Below are positions 23,263 to 32,406 of a stretch of 64,000 nt of DNA, in pieces (the first letter of the stretch is position 1; every line of letters starts with the position of its first letter). The stretch lies in contig OZ025855.1 of assembly GCA_964019425.1 (NCBI GenBank), positions 588,559-652,558 on the forward strand, read 5' to 3'. A program made the translations under genes and the position numbers. This DNA comes from Flectonema sp. DT1601 (lineage: Eukaryota; Euglenozoa; Diplonemea; Diplonemida; Diplonemidae). The notes beneath the pieces are model-generated. The model was given only the letters and a program-made list of their open reading frames with translations. It made no database searches and had not been told where the DNA came from.

Positions 23263-24089
23263 GAATGCCTTTATTTGTTTTCAATCTCTGTTTTCTTGGC
23301 TGTACGTTTCTGTGTTTACATTTTGCGTGGCATTGAAAGTACTGCTTAGTAAAAAGGGACCTTGTTTTGTGTTCCTCTTCTCTGGTTGTCGTTGCTGTTT
23401 GTGCATAATATTTTGCGTGGCATTTCTATTTCTAATGACTTCTGTCTGCGATTGCAGCAGTGATTTCGAATAGGACGTTTTTTCCCTCTCAATTTCAGTC
23501 GATGTTTTTTTTTTTTTCCCTTTGCCTTTTTTTTAAATTGTTTCTTTTTAAAGCTTTTTGTCGTGGTTATCTTAGCATCTGCGAAACGAAAAGCAAGAAA
23601 AGAACGTAAAAAAATTAGGGCATGCATTGCCGTCCTTATCTCCTATTTGGTGGATACTTTGATTGCAGTTGCTGCCCCTTTTTATTTATTTGAATATCTA
23701 AACAAACAAAAGTATTAAACTGCAGTAGTCATCTTTCTTATTATGTCAGTTGCAAAATGATTTTTGCAGTTGTTATGGTAGTGGTGTCTCGAAATCCTTT
23801 TTCTTCTATCAAACAACAACAATGTTACAATTTCTAGCGACTGTTTTAGAGTACAGTAAATCCTGATTGGGCAGCACGGGGCTCACTTTCGGTGCTGTTT
23901 TCCCAACCAAAAACTGAAAAAAAAAAAAAAAAAAAACGAACTTAATAATTGGCGTTATTCGTAACAATTTTCCTCCAATTCCTTCTTCTTCCTTTTTCTG
24001 TTTTTTTCCCCTCTCCCGTGACTAGAAAACGATGCTTCTCGTTCTTGTCACGGAGAAGCGCAACTGAAGGCAGGCATTGCTTGCCCTAT

Positions 24090-24335
24090 TTCTGTGAACT
24101 AATAAATTATTGTTGGGAGAGGGGAGTGAGTCTATACTCCCATCACCCACCTTTTCTGAACCAATATATAAATATTCAAAATAAAAGGAAGGCTTTCAGG
24201 AGTGTCTGTAAAATACTTCGCCTGCCGAGTCCTCATACTCCACATCTTTAAACAATTGTGAACCTCTTCTTCCCTTTTTGTGGTTCACTGTTATTGGTGA
24301 ATAGCTTTATTTGTGAACTAATAAATCATTTTTAC
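24090..24335 (+). repeat. Repeat X, first copy
   Basis: About 245 bases starting TGAACTAATAAATTATTGTT are repeated at about 27091-27335 with only a few differences (for example AAAAGGAAGG versus AAAAAGAAGG). Each copy begins and ends with GAACTAATAAAT-type sequence. Each contains a GTGAACC/GGTTCAC inverted repeat. With repeat Y and the surface gene it defines the duplicated unit. Confidence 0.85.
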
Positions 24336-24854
24336 TATGGTTGTGGTGGTAGTGGTGGTCTTGTCGGATCTGCTTTTACTTCTCCAAAGAGGTTCAGCAG
24401 ACAGTAAGTGAACCGCTCCTGAAAACAGTACGAGCACTACAAGTTCGACTCTTTCACTTTGATGACCTCTCCTTGACCGATGAAATTGAGGTGCGAAACG
24501 AATCCTCTAATTTCAAAAAAGAGATCCGCTTTGACTGTATTTTCAGGAACAGTTTTTGTGCCTCGTGTTCCCTTTCTTTTTTGTGTATTTCTCTCTTTTT
24601 TTACAATGCAAAAAAAAAAGTGACTGCCGTGGCGTAGGTAACGTTGAGAGACGTTTCCTCGCTGGGCGGTCTGCATGTCGTTTCTTTGTGAAGAAGCATT
24701 TTCTCTACAAACCGAAACGATGGAAACCGTAAAAAACTTATATTTCTTTTTAATAGTTTTGTTGTCTTTTTTAACTTGTTTTATACTCTCTTTCCTCACG
24801 GAGAACATATTAACTAATGGCTCAAAAACGAATAAAGTCATTTCTTTTTCAACC

Positions 24855-24965
24855 TTTCAACCTCTAACTTCAAGACGACGCGTCTTCAGTTCCTCACTTC
24901 TGGGAATCCCAACACTGCCACACCCACGGGCAGATTGATGGAAGTACCATTTATGGTTATCTGTG
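24855..24965 (+). repeat. Repeat Y, first copy
   Basis: About 110 bases around TCAGTTCCTCACTTCTGGGA recur at about 27712-27822. A small hairpin AAGACG-ACG-CGTCTT opens it. This copy ends about 55 bases before the second surface gene and the other copy ends about 130 bases before the papain-like gene. It could therefore be a shared 5' control or leader element, or simply duplicated sequence. Confidence 0.8.
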
Positions 24966-25018
24966 AGACAAAACAATGTGTCAAAAATAATTTCACAACA
25001 ACAGATTACAACCACCAA

Positions 25019-26674
25019 ATGCATCATCGAGTAGTGTGCCTCGTGGCATTCTTCAGCGCCACGGCTTACGGATTGTCGCCCGACCCGCTCTTCTCTCGGG
25101 ATCTCATCTTCTTTCAGGACAGAAGCAACGATGCAAAGCACCCCGATTCTGATCGAGTGATTGGTTGGATGTCGCAGTCTGGGAACAACTGGCTTGGAGA
25201 CCAGCTGCGGGCGGACTTGTCGTTCCACGTGTTCGAAGCGAATTGCACGACCGAGTACAGGGAGTTCGTGAGGTCTGGTAATTTCTACAACGGAGAATGT
25301 GACTTCTTGAAGATGCCGGTTCCTCCGTTTGGAGCGGTCGAGGGAGAAGATGGATACCAGTGCACGGGCGGGGGAGACTGCCACCTTTTGGTAGTCGACC
25401 GGGAGAGGAATCTTTTGTTCGAGCAATGGAAGACCGACATCGTGGGGGGAGGAGCGGAAGACAGTCCGTTCAACGGAGGATGCGCCACTGGTTGGGACCT
25501 GACGAAGGACTACGGATGGAACACGGTGAGGGGATACGACTACGCGAGGCCGGGTCGTGGAATCGACTGCACCTCTGCGGATGCAGGTGGCCTTCCCATC
25601 ACTCCTCTCCTGTTCACACCTGAGGAACTTGATGCTGGGATCATCAGACACGCTTTGAGATACGTGCTTCCGAACAGGAACATTAGGAGAAGGAAGTTCG
25701 TCTTTCCAATCACACACGGAACATCAACATCGGGTCCTGCGGATGCTCCTCCTTACGGTGCGCAGCTTCGTCTGAAGCCGACAGCCGACCTGATGGCAGC
25801 ACACCAGTCTCGTGACTTTGACGCGTTGTCCAAGGGAGCAAAGGTGATCATCACTGCCCTGCAGACGTACGGGATGTTTTTGACTGATGGAGGTAGGATT
25901 CCATTGTTGGGAGTGAGCGACAGGTACTCGAGCATCAAGTACTGTGACCACGACAGGTTCATGTACTGTGACGAAGATCCAGACAGGTTGTTCCACTCAC
26001 ACGATTTGAAGTTTCTAGGGGCGCAGGATTTTGAGATGTTGGACAACGGGGGAGTCGAGAGAGATGTTGGGGGTCAGGGATGCACTCTCCTGGATCCTTG
26101 GGTGGAACCAGCTGCGCCGACTTGTGTGACCGATTCTCCGAACTCGATGACCACAGCAGTACCAACTGCGACCCCGACCGCAGTTCCGACAGCGATTCCT
26201 ACTGCGGTTCCCACTAGTCCTCCGACACTGGTTCCAACGGGAGCTCCAGTTACCACAGAACTGACGTTGAACCCGGCAGGACTTCCGGCAACTGCAATAC
26301 CGACAGTAATTCCAACGGGATTGCCAGTTGTCACAGAGCAGACTTCAATGCCAACTAGTGTTCCAACAGAAAGATCTGTAGAAACTGCATCGCCTGTTGT
26401 AGTGCCAATCCCGGAGACGTCGATTCCGAGTAGGGTGACTGCTGAGCCAGTGACGACTCCATCACCTGGAAGGGATACCTCGGGAACTGCTTCACCAGAA
26501 GTTGGTGGAAATAATGAATTAGAATGGTGGGTTTATTTACTTATAGTTTTAGGTTGTTTGGTTATTGTTGCTCTTGTCGCTACTCTGTTTGTCATATTAA
26601 GGAAAGGGACGAGTACAAAAATGCAACAAGTATCCAAGGAAATGACACAACACTCAACAGAAGCAAAAGTATAG
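25019..26674 (+). CDS. Stalked type-I surface protein, bacterial-like ectodomain, copy 2
   Basis: A 551-residue protein, start at 25019 for the same reasons as copy 1 (signal peptide MHHRVVCLVAFFSATAYG, acceptor AACAACAG just upstream). Signal peptide, ectodomain and the first stalk residues match copy 1 almost base for base over about 1.2 kb; the only change I found is C to T at the AFLSAT/AFFSAT codon. After that the two diverge: this copy has a shorter, less regular Pro/Thr/Val stalk (about residues 377-495), a different membrane helix (about 500-525, WWVYLLIVLGCLVIVALVAT) and a different cytoplasmic tail. The pattern fits tandem duplication followed by gene conversion of the ectodomain, or joining of one ectodomain to two membrane anchors. 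Function is unknown; surface exposure is inferred from topology. Confidence 0.85.
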   Translation: MHHRVVCLVAFFSATAYGLSPDPLFSRDLIFFQDRSNDAKHPDSDRVIGWMSQSGNNWLGDQLRADLSFHVFEANCTTEYREFVRSGNFYNGECDFLKMPVPPFGAVEGEDGYQCTGGGDCHLLVVDRERNLLFEQWKTDIVGGGAEDSPFNGGCATGWDLTKDYGWNTVRGYDYARPGRGIDCTSADAGGLPITPLLFTPEELDAGIIRHALRYVLPNRNIRRRKFVFPITHGTSTSGPADAPPYGAQLRLKPTADLMAAHQSRDFDALSKGAKVIITALQTYGMFLTDGGRIPLLGVSDRYSSIKYCDHDRFMYCDEDPDRLFHSHDLKFLGAQDFEMLDNGGVERDVGGQGCTLLDPWVEPAAPTCVTDSPNSMTTAVPTATPTAVPTAIPTAVPTSPPTLVPTGAPVTTELTLNPAGLPATAIPTVIPTGLPVVTEQTSMPTSVPTERSVETASPVVVPIPETSIPSRVTAEPVTTPSPGRDTSGTASPEVGGNNELEWWVYLLIVLGCLVIVALVATLFVILRKGTSTKMQQVSKEMTQHSTEAKV

Positions 26675-27090
26675 TGGATGTTTTGTATTCACTGTCCTTA
26701 TGCTCTCTTTGTCTTCTGTAGGTATTTAGTGCTGTGTAAGGTACTAATGTGCTTTATGACTTTTGTTATAGTTCTTTGTGTGGCATTTTTAATCCGATTT
26801 GAAGGTAAGTTTTCCATTTTTTTAAAGTTTATATGAAAATTGTGTGTCGAAACTGTTTACCAAATGTTTTGCGTGAGAAATGCTTTTTTCTTTGTATCGT
26901 ATTTCTGGTTTCGGTATTTCGATGGATTCACTTGTTCAATATTGCTCGTGTGGAAAATCCCTTCAGCTGAAGAAAAATTCAACAATCCTCCATCGCAAAC
27001 TAACTAATGAGATGGAGCTGTTGTTTTGTTATTTTAAATATTTTTTTTTTGTAAATTCTGTAACTGAATGGGCAGGTTTACCCTCGCCTT

Positions 27091-27335
27091 TGAACTAATA
27101 AATTATTGTTGGGAGAGGGGAGTGAGTCTATACTCCCATCACCCACCTTTTCTGAACCAATATATAAATATTCAAAATAAAAAGAAGGCTTTCAGGAGTG
27201 TCTGTAAAATACTTCGCCTGCCGAGTCCTCATACTCCACATCTTTAAACAATTGTGAACCTCTTCTTTCCTTTTTGTGGTTCACTGTTATTGGTGAATAG
27301 CTTTATTTGTGAACTAATAAATCATTTTTATTATT
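27091..27335 (+). repeat. Repeat X, second copy
   Basis: Nearly identical to 24090-24335. The similarity stops just after AATAAATCATTTTTA; copy 1 then runs into a TGG microsatellite, whereas here TTATTTTTATAG and an exon-like sequence follow. Confidence 0.85.
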
Positions 27336-27342
27336 TTTATAG

Positions 27343-27418
27343 TCGTGGAGTATTCTTCAGATATGCAAAAAATCGCCTTTCATCTCAAAAAGAGATGGAA
27401 GCCGATTTTGACTTGTAA
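27343..27418 (+). pseudogene. Possible orphan terminal exon
   Basis: After an acceptor-like TTATTTTTATAG the sequence reads, in one frame, RGVFFRYAKNRLSSQKEMEA, then DFDL and a stop at 27416-27418. The 25-codon piece has normal codon use and no homopolymers, unlike the bases around it. No matching upstream exon is seen; the preceding 250 bases are repeat X. It may be the remnant of a gene cut by the duplication, or chance. Confidence 0.3.
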
Positions 27419-27711
27419 GTACAGCGGCTTTTCTCCCTCTCATTTTTTATTTAAAATTATTATAATTTTGTTGTTGTGTTGATAGCTGATGTTTAGCACC
27501 CATCAGAAATTAATGAGTGAATGTGTTTTTAATTTAAAATTTTAAAAAAAAATCTTATCAAATTGTTTCTTGAAATAACTCGCCTCTTTTCTTTTTCATT
27601 GTGTTTCCTTAAATATGATGGTAGTCGAAAGAGGTTGGTGTTTATTCTTACCTTCCAGCTTCACTCCTTGATTGCTTTGTATTTAAGAAACATGAAATGA
27701 TCATCTTTCCG

Positions 27712-27822
27712 TTTCTAACTCCAAGACGTCGACGTGCGTCTTCAGTTCCTCACTTCTGGGAATCCCAACACTGCCACACCCACGGGCAGATTGATGGAAG
27801 TACCACTTATGGTTATCTGTAG
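27712..27822 (+). repeat. Repeat Y, second copy
   Basis: Matches 24855-24965 over about 110 bases, with a changed hairpin loop near the start (AAGACG-TCGACGTG-CGTCTT). It lies upstream of the papain-like gene. Confidence 0.8.
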
Positions 27823-27953
27823 TTTCTGGTCAATTTATGTCTCTTCTCGCCTTTGAGAGCTTTTCCAGAAATTAAAAAAAAAAAAATTCCCTGACTTTTT
27901 CGACAGGTAAAATAAATAACATAATTTACATCAACAGGACTCTCTTAAATAAA

Positions 27954-29075
27954 ATGAAGACCATTGGACTTACCATCGGATGCATCGTAGCATCAGCTTC
28001 GGGATCCTCAACGTACTTAAATGATGAATATATTGAGAAGTTCGGAGTAAAGTTGTGGAGTGACTTTAAAGACGGGTTCCAAAAGACTTATGATGGTGCT
28101 GGTACTGAAGGTAGTGAAGACTGGAACCGATACAAAATTTTTATCGAAAATATGAAAGAAGCCGCGGTCCTGAACGGCAAACATCCAAAAGGTAGTTTTG
28201 GAGCAAATGCTTTTGCTGCGGAGAGTGATGAGACTTATTTGAAAACTGCAAGCAGCAAAACAAAATACGAGGAAAACAAAGACTTCACTGACTTTGATAC
28301 TTACGTCAGAGGATTAGACGCTCCTGCGGAATTCGACTTAAGACGTGACATGAAAGTATCTCACGTAAAACATCAGGGAAACTGTCCTGCTTCAGTTTGG
28401 TTTACTCTTTCAGGTCTTGTCGAGGGACGACTTGCAAGCAGAGGCTACGTCTTAAAACCAATCAGTGAACAATATCTGATGTCTTGTAATTCTGACTTTA
28501 GTTGCAGCAAACCACAAGATTATCCACTACTAACTGCCATTGAAAAGGTTATGGGATCTGACTATGAAGCCGTACGTGAAGAAGACTATGAGTACACTAG
28601 TTTTGCTGGTGTTAGTCCTTCGTGTAATGACTACCTTGAGGACTCACTGTTGAAAGGTCCTTTTATTAAATCTGTTGTTAAGTTTGATCCATCAGCTGTC
28701 AGTTACATGAAGAAATGGATTTCAGCGAACGGTCCAATTGCTGTTGAGATTCCAGTCGCTCAACTGAAGCTTTACGAGAATGGAATTATTGAAAGCTGTG
28801 ATGATACGAGTTCTATCGGTAATGTTATTATTGCTGGATACGGTAGACAGAGCAACACTGATTTCTGGATTGTTAAAAACAGTTGGGGTTCCGCATGGGG
28901 TGAACACGGTTACGCAAAGATCGCAATCAATTCAAACTGCGCCCTCAACCCAACAGCTCTTCAAGTTGCGTTCAAAGACAAGGGAGAGATGGGTGCTCAA
29001 ATCCCTGTAAAACCAACAACCCAAACTGGTAGCTACGACGCACATGTTGAGACTGAAGACAACAAAGAACTTTAA
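27954..29075 (+). CDS. Secreted papain-family (C1A) protein lacking catalytic Cys and His
   Basis: A 373-residue protein with a signal peptide (MKTIGLTIGCIVASASG), an I29-like propeptide (about 32-75), and a papain fold from about 122 to 342. Papain's QGSCGSCW is here QGNCPASVW (141-149): the oxyanion Gln141 and the disulfide Cys144 remain, but the catalytic Cys position is Ser147 and the Trp is displaced. The catalytic His expected six residues before GYG (295-297) is Gly289. The Asn of NSWG is kept (Asn309, in KNSWGSAWGEHGYAKI). It should therefore be a pseudoprotease. Related dead C1A proteins act as binding or structural proteins (e.g. silicatein, TINAGL). The C-terminal 30 residues are polar, without an anchor. 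The start follows CATCAACAG/GACTCTCTTAAATAAA. Confidence 0.88.
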   Translation: MKTIGLTIGCIVASASGSSTYLNDEYIEKFGVKLWSDFKDGFQKTYDGAGTEGSEDWNRYKIFIENMKEAAVLNGKHPKGSFGANAFAAESDETYLKTASSKTKYEENKDFTDFDTYVRGLDAPAEFDLRRDMKVSHVKHQGNCPASVWFTLSGLVEGRLASRGYVLKPISEQYLMSCNSDFSCSKPQDYPLLTAIEKVMGSDYEAVREEDYEYTSFAGVSPSCNDYLEDSLLKGPFIKSVVKFDPSAVSYMKKWISANGPIAVEIPVAQLKLYENGIIESCDDTSSIGNVIIAGYGRQSNTDFWIVKNSWGSAWGEHGYAKIAINSNCALNPTALQVAFKDKGEMGAQIPVKPTTQTGSYDAHVETEDNKEL

Positions 29076-29679
29076 GTCGTTTTTCTCTCTTTTTTTTTTT
29101 AAATTCCTTTTAATTTCCTCTTACTTTGCAATGAATTGTTTGTTGGTTTACTATATTCGATCTCCCCAAATATTCAGTTGTGTACTCCACAGCTAATATA
29201 CTACTGGGGGGTTGTTACATTGTTAGCTGTGTGGTGGGACAACTTGTGGTTGCAGCTTTTTTTTTTGACGTTTTTATATTAAAAAAAAAAAAAAAGAAAT
29301 ATCGCTGTTCAAACACATGTTGTTGTGCCCGCAGAGTTTCCGAGTGTCGAGTGTCCTTGTTACTGTTACTTGTGGTTGTTGTTATTATTTTGGTACTTTG
29401 AGATCAGATCATCGACTCATCTGAATCCCATATCTTTGTTTCACTCCCGTCATAACGATGGGAGGGGGAAAAAAAAACTTTCTTTTGAAAACAACTTTTG
29501 TTTTTTCCCCCCTCTCGTCACATAAATGTCTTCAGCATTTCTTTCTTTAATACAGGCAATTAGGCTCTTATCTTGACACAGCAAGCAGAGAATGAATGAA
29601 AATAAAAAAAGTTCCTTTCTTGTGTTGTATTTCTTATGTTGTTACGATGGTATTATCTCTTTTCAGATCCACTACTAAG
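29076..29679. other. Intergenic spacer and leader
   Basis: No gene is seen. The spacer contains T and A tracts, a CAGCTAA/TTAGCTG inverted repeat near 29189-29229, and the pyrimidine-rich acceptor TTATCTCTTTTCAG just before the next start. Confidence 0.5.
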
Positions 29680-31065
29680 ATGACAGAGTTTGCGCCTCAA
29701 AGTGGGCAGTCGTCAGACCTGATGGCTGCTCTCTCTAACCTGCAAGCAAGTGGTCCAATGCTGACTGTGTCATCCTCTCCATTATTTGATGCAATTATTG
29801 CTCTGTTTCGGTTTAGTAAGGAACAGGCGATGAGACAGAATGAAGAAAACGGAGCTATGAAACGAGAAATGAGCGAACTTCGGGAAATGGTAGAACGAAC
29901 AAGACAGAGTATTACAACGCTTGAAGAGAAAAAACAACCACCATCATCAAGACCAGAAGAGTTAGAAGAAATAAGAAGAGAAGTAGAACGTGTTGAACGA
30001 TCAACAGCAGCTCGTCAATTAGAACAAGACAGTGTGAATCAAGAATGTATCAGAAAGATACAAAAGGTTCAAAACGACGTTAGTAATCTCAAGGATGACA
30101 TTAGTGGGTTGGCTAAAGCATCCGCAGTCGAGGAATTAGTTGGAAATGAATTACAGAAGACTCGACAAGATCTCAGTCACCAAATTGATGGCTTGAGGAC
30201 TCAAGTATCAGGACAGCTGAAAGAAGTCGCTCAAACTGTATCTCAAGTTGATCAAAACTGCAATCGATTTGACCAACAAAGCCAGACCAGAGACAGAACT
30301 TTTGAACAAGATCTACGTAAGGCTCAAGATGAAATAAAATTACTCTTAGACAGACCAACTCCTCCACAACAAGTTGTCGTACAGCAACCAACTCAACAAC
30401 TACCATCAAATAATAGCGGACACCTTACTGAAGCATTCCACGCTTTAAAAGATAGACTTCTTGACTTGGAAGATACTCGTGATGAACAAGGTAAAGCAGC
30501 TGTAGTCATAACACAATACTTTGATAAACTTGATCATTTATATTCTGTTTTAGAATTAGATAAACGTTCTGCTGCTATGGCTGCTTCTCAAGGAGTTGAA
30601 GAAAAGGTGACATTACTACACTCACTGCCGGCATTTAAATCATTGAAGAGACTTATTCAACAGATACCATCAGCACTTCCACAGCAACCAGTTAGAGCTG
30701 TACCAGGTCATCATCATAGAAGGATATCACCATCCAGGGGTAGAGATAATGTGATTCATGTGACTGCTGCTGGTGTTGATATTTCAGATCAAAAAGGTCC
30801 GAATGGTGGTGGTATTACAGTTGTTGATGTCACACCTGGAGGACCTGCATCAGATGCTGGATGGCAACCGGGAGATCATCTTGTTGGAATATTCGGAAAC
30901 CCTCTCACAGGTGGCGCTCAAGATTTCGCTGCTGCAATCTCTCGCTCTTCTCTTTCATCTGTTCCTGTTACAAGAATACCAGTTGGACATTACAGACCTG
31001 TTTCTGGTAATGTTAACTTCAGCACTCGCTCAACAACTCCGATACGTGAGAGGTCTTGGCATTAG
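29680..31065 (+). CDS. Coiled-coil protein with C-terminal PDZ domain
   Basis: A 462-residue protein. I start at 29680 (MTEFAPQSGQ), 14 bases after the acceptor CTCTTTTCAG; an in-frame Met at 29596 lies upstream of this acceptor and would be removed. Residues about 45-235 are heptad-rich coiled coil (KREMSELREMVERTRQSITT and following), then a Gln/Pro linker and a second helical segment (about 250-340). Residues about 355-445 fit a PDZ domain: GGGITVVDVTPGGPASDAGW then QPGDHLVGIFGNPLTGGAQD, with the usual GxxSxAGLxxGDxIxxxNG pattern. The carboxylate-binding loop is not the classic GLGF. This is probably a scaffold that oligomerises through the coil. No signal peptide or membrane segment is visible. 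Confidence 0.8.
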   Translation: MTEFAPQSGQSSDLMAALSNLQASGPMLTVSSSPLFDAIIALFRFSKEQAMRQNEENGAMKREMSELREMVERTRQSITTLEEKKQPPSSRPEELEEIRREVERVERSTAARQLEQDSVNQECIRKIQKVQNDVSNLKDDISGLAKASAVEELVGNELQKTRQDLSHQIDGLRTQVSGQLKEVAQTVSQVDQNCNRFDQQSQTRDRTFEQDLRKAQDEIKLLLDRPTPPQQVVVQQPTQQLPSNNSGHLTEAFHALKDRLLDLEDTRDEQGKAAVVITQYFDKLDHLYSVLELDKRSAAMAASQGVEEKVTLLHSLPAFKSLKRLIQQIPSALPQQPVRAVPGHHHRRISPSRGRDNVIHVTAAGVDISDQKGPNGGGITVVDVTPGGPASDAGWQPGDHLVGIFGNPLTGGAQDFAAAISRSSLSSVPVTRIPVGHYRPVSGNVNFSTRSTTPIRERSWH

Positions 31066-31866
31066 TATCTCTTTGGTTCGAACAATACAACTCCTAACCT
31101 GTTTATTAATTGATATTTATTTAATATAGAACTGTATTCTTAGATTAACGTGTTCCCTCTCCTCTGTGGGCTTTAGATATTTATTTTATGTTATTGTGGT
31201 TGATTTATTTTGTTTTTTATTTTTGATATATTTTTTCTACCAAAAAAAAACAAACAGTAAATGAAATTAAACTGACTGAGTCTCGTAGTGGGAGTAGTGG
31301 GAGTGTACTTTTGCAAAAAAGTAATCATTTAAATAAAGTGAAAACAATACCTATTGACTCAGATTCGCACTTCCCACGCACAATGTAAGTATCACAATAC
31401 TCGAGTGAGGACTACTAATAATGGATGCCAGGTAAGGTTTATATGTGTGCTACATCACACTGCACCAGTCGTTATAAATTAGTTGTGTGTCACGTAGTGT
31501 TATTTCTTTTTCTTTTTAACAGGTTGTGGTAGTTGTTTGTTTTTTGTATTGACTCGTCTGAGCTACACACATGCCAATGTATTCTGGAAGGCACGATGGT
31601 GAAAACCATCACAAGTTCTATAGAGAAGCTGCTGCTGACCGAAAGGTTTGGTGGTGACTGCCTCTATCAGAACTGCGGAAAAAAAGAGACAACCAACGTC
31701 TTGATGCTTTTAACTCTCGGGTGCGTACTTTCGGGTACTCCCTGTTGGTTAGAGTAACAAGAAACCTGGTTGATCCTGCCAGTGATATAATAAACTTTAA
31801 TGAATTTTAATTATTATTTTTTGTGAATAAACTTCTTGTATTGAGCAGCAGGATAACTTAGCGAAG
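31066..31866. other. Spacer upstream of histone gene, holding an rRNA fragment
   Basis: The spacer is balanced in composition from about 31380 to 31780. A possible 5'-UTR intron runs from CCAG/GTAAGG (31433) to TTTTTAACAG (31523). A 74-codon ORF at 31533-31757 has no recognisable similarity. The SSU rRNA 5'-end match follows at 31763-31783. The last 80 bases are A/T-rich and lead to the histone start. Confidence 0.5.
31763..31783 (+). rRNA. SSU rRNA 5'-end fragment (about 21 bases)
   Basis: AACCTGGTTGATCCTGCCAG followed by T is identical to the conserved 5' end of eukaryotic 18S rRNA. The expected continuation (AGTCATATGC) is absent; GATATAATAAAC follows. This is a fragment, not a gene. The match is long enough (21 of 21) to be unlikely by chance in 64 kb. 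See also the 3'-end fragment at 33764-33812. Confidence 0.7.
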
Positions 31867-32406
31867 ATGCCAAAACCAGTCTACTACGCTGTGAGTGGTA
31901 AGGGAGCTCCAGATGGTACTACTCAGTCGTCAACCACTGGATCAGGTAACCGTCAGGCACCAAAATCAAAGGGAGCAGCGGCTAAGAAAGGTAAACAGCT
32001 GAAGAAGAGTAAGAACAAAGACAAGAAAGAGAAAAAGCCAAAAGAGAAGAAATACTTGAAGGTGGCTCAACAGATGAGAATGTTACAACGTTCTACCCAC
32101 ACAGTAATTACTAAGGCTAGCTTTCAAAGACTTGTAAGAGGAGTTGTTGAGAAGCACAAGTCAATGATTAGATTCACTCCTGGTAGTCTTAGTGCTCTTC
32201 AAGAGGCAGCAGAAGCACATGCTATCGGAATCTTTTCGGTATGAACACATATTCAGTTCTGGTAATAAATCAGCTTCTCAACTATAACAACAAAACAACA
32301 GGACGCTTCCCTCTTTGCTGGTCACGCAAACAGAATTACTGTGATGAGAAAAGACATCTGTCTAGTGAGACACGTTAGGTGTTTGGCAGGTGGACCGGAA
32401 TTTTAA
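31867..32406 (+). CDS. Divergent histone H3 variant (possible centromeric type)
   Basis: Two exons, 31867-32238 and 32302-32406, with a 63-base intron (GTATGAAC ... AAAACAACAG); the join gives 158 residues. The histone fold is clear: FQRLVRGVVEKHKSMIRFTP then GSLSALQEAAEAHAIGIFSD then ASLFAGHANRITVMRKDICL match H3 FQRLVR, ALQEASEAYLVGLFED and the HAKRVTIMPKDIQL block. The canonical tail (ARTKQTARKSTGG) is absent; instead there is a 75-residue Lys/Gly/Ser-rich tail, and the C-terminus is extended by CLAGGPEF. Loop 1 is not lengthened as it often is in CENP-A, so centromeric identity is only a possibility; a transcription- or boundary-type variant such as H3V is another. It would sit in chromatin as an H3 replacement. 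Confidence 0.85.

Larger units (their letters stand above)
23263..25018. other. Spacer between duplicated surface genes
   Basis: The spacer holds no gene I can support. It contains repeat X (about 24090-24335) and repeat Y (about 24855-24965), each also found after the second surface gene, plus a TGG microsatellite near 24338-24360. The end supplies the acceptor CACAACAACAG just before the second surface gene. Confidence 0.6.
26675..27953. other. Spacer with second X and Y repeats and an orphan exon
   Basis: The spacer carries repeat X (about 27091-27335), a short exon-like segment (27343-27418), repeat Y (about 27712-27822) and an A tract near 27874. The last 50 bases hold two possible acceptors (TTTTTCGACAG and TTTACATCAACAG) in front of the papain-like gene. 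Confidence 0.55.

Noticed and set aside
24437-24841. 134-codon minus-strand ORF between the surface genes
   Set aside because: No recognisable domain, irregular composition, and the only minus-strand candidate of its kind; chance ORF more likely.
29596-29679. Upstream start of the coiled-coil/PDZ protein
   Set aside because: It precedes a strong acceptor (TCTCTTTTCAG) and would add a hydrophobic stretch encoded by leader sequence.
31533-31757. 74-codon ORF before the SSU 5' fragment
   Set aside because: No similarity to protein or rRNA that I can identify; too short to call.
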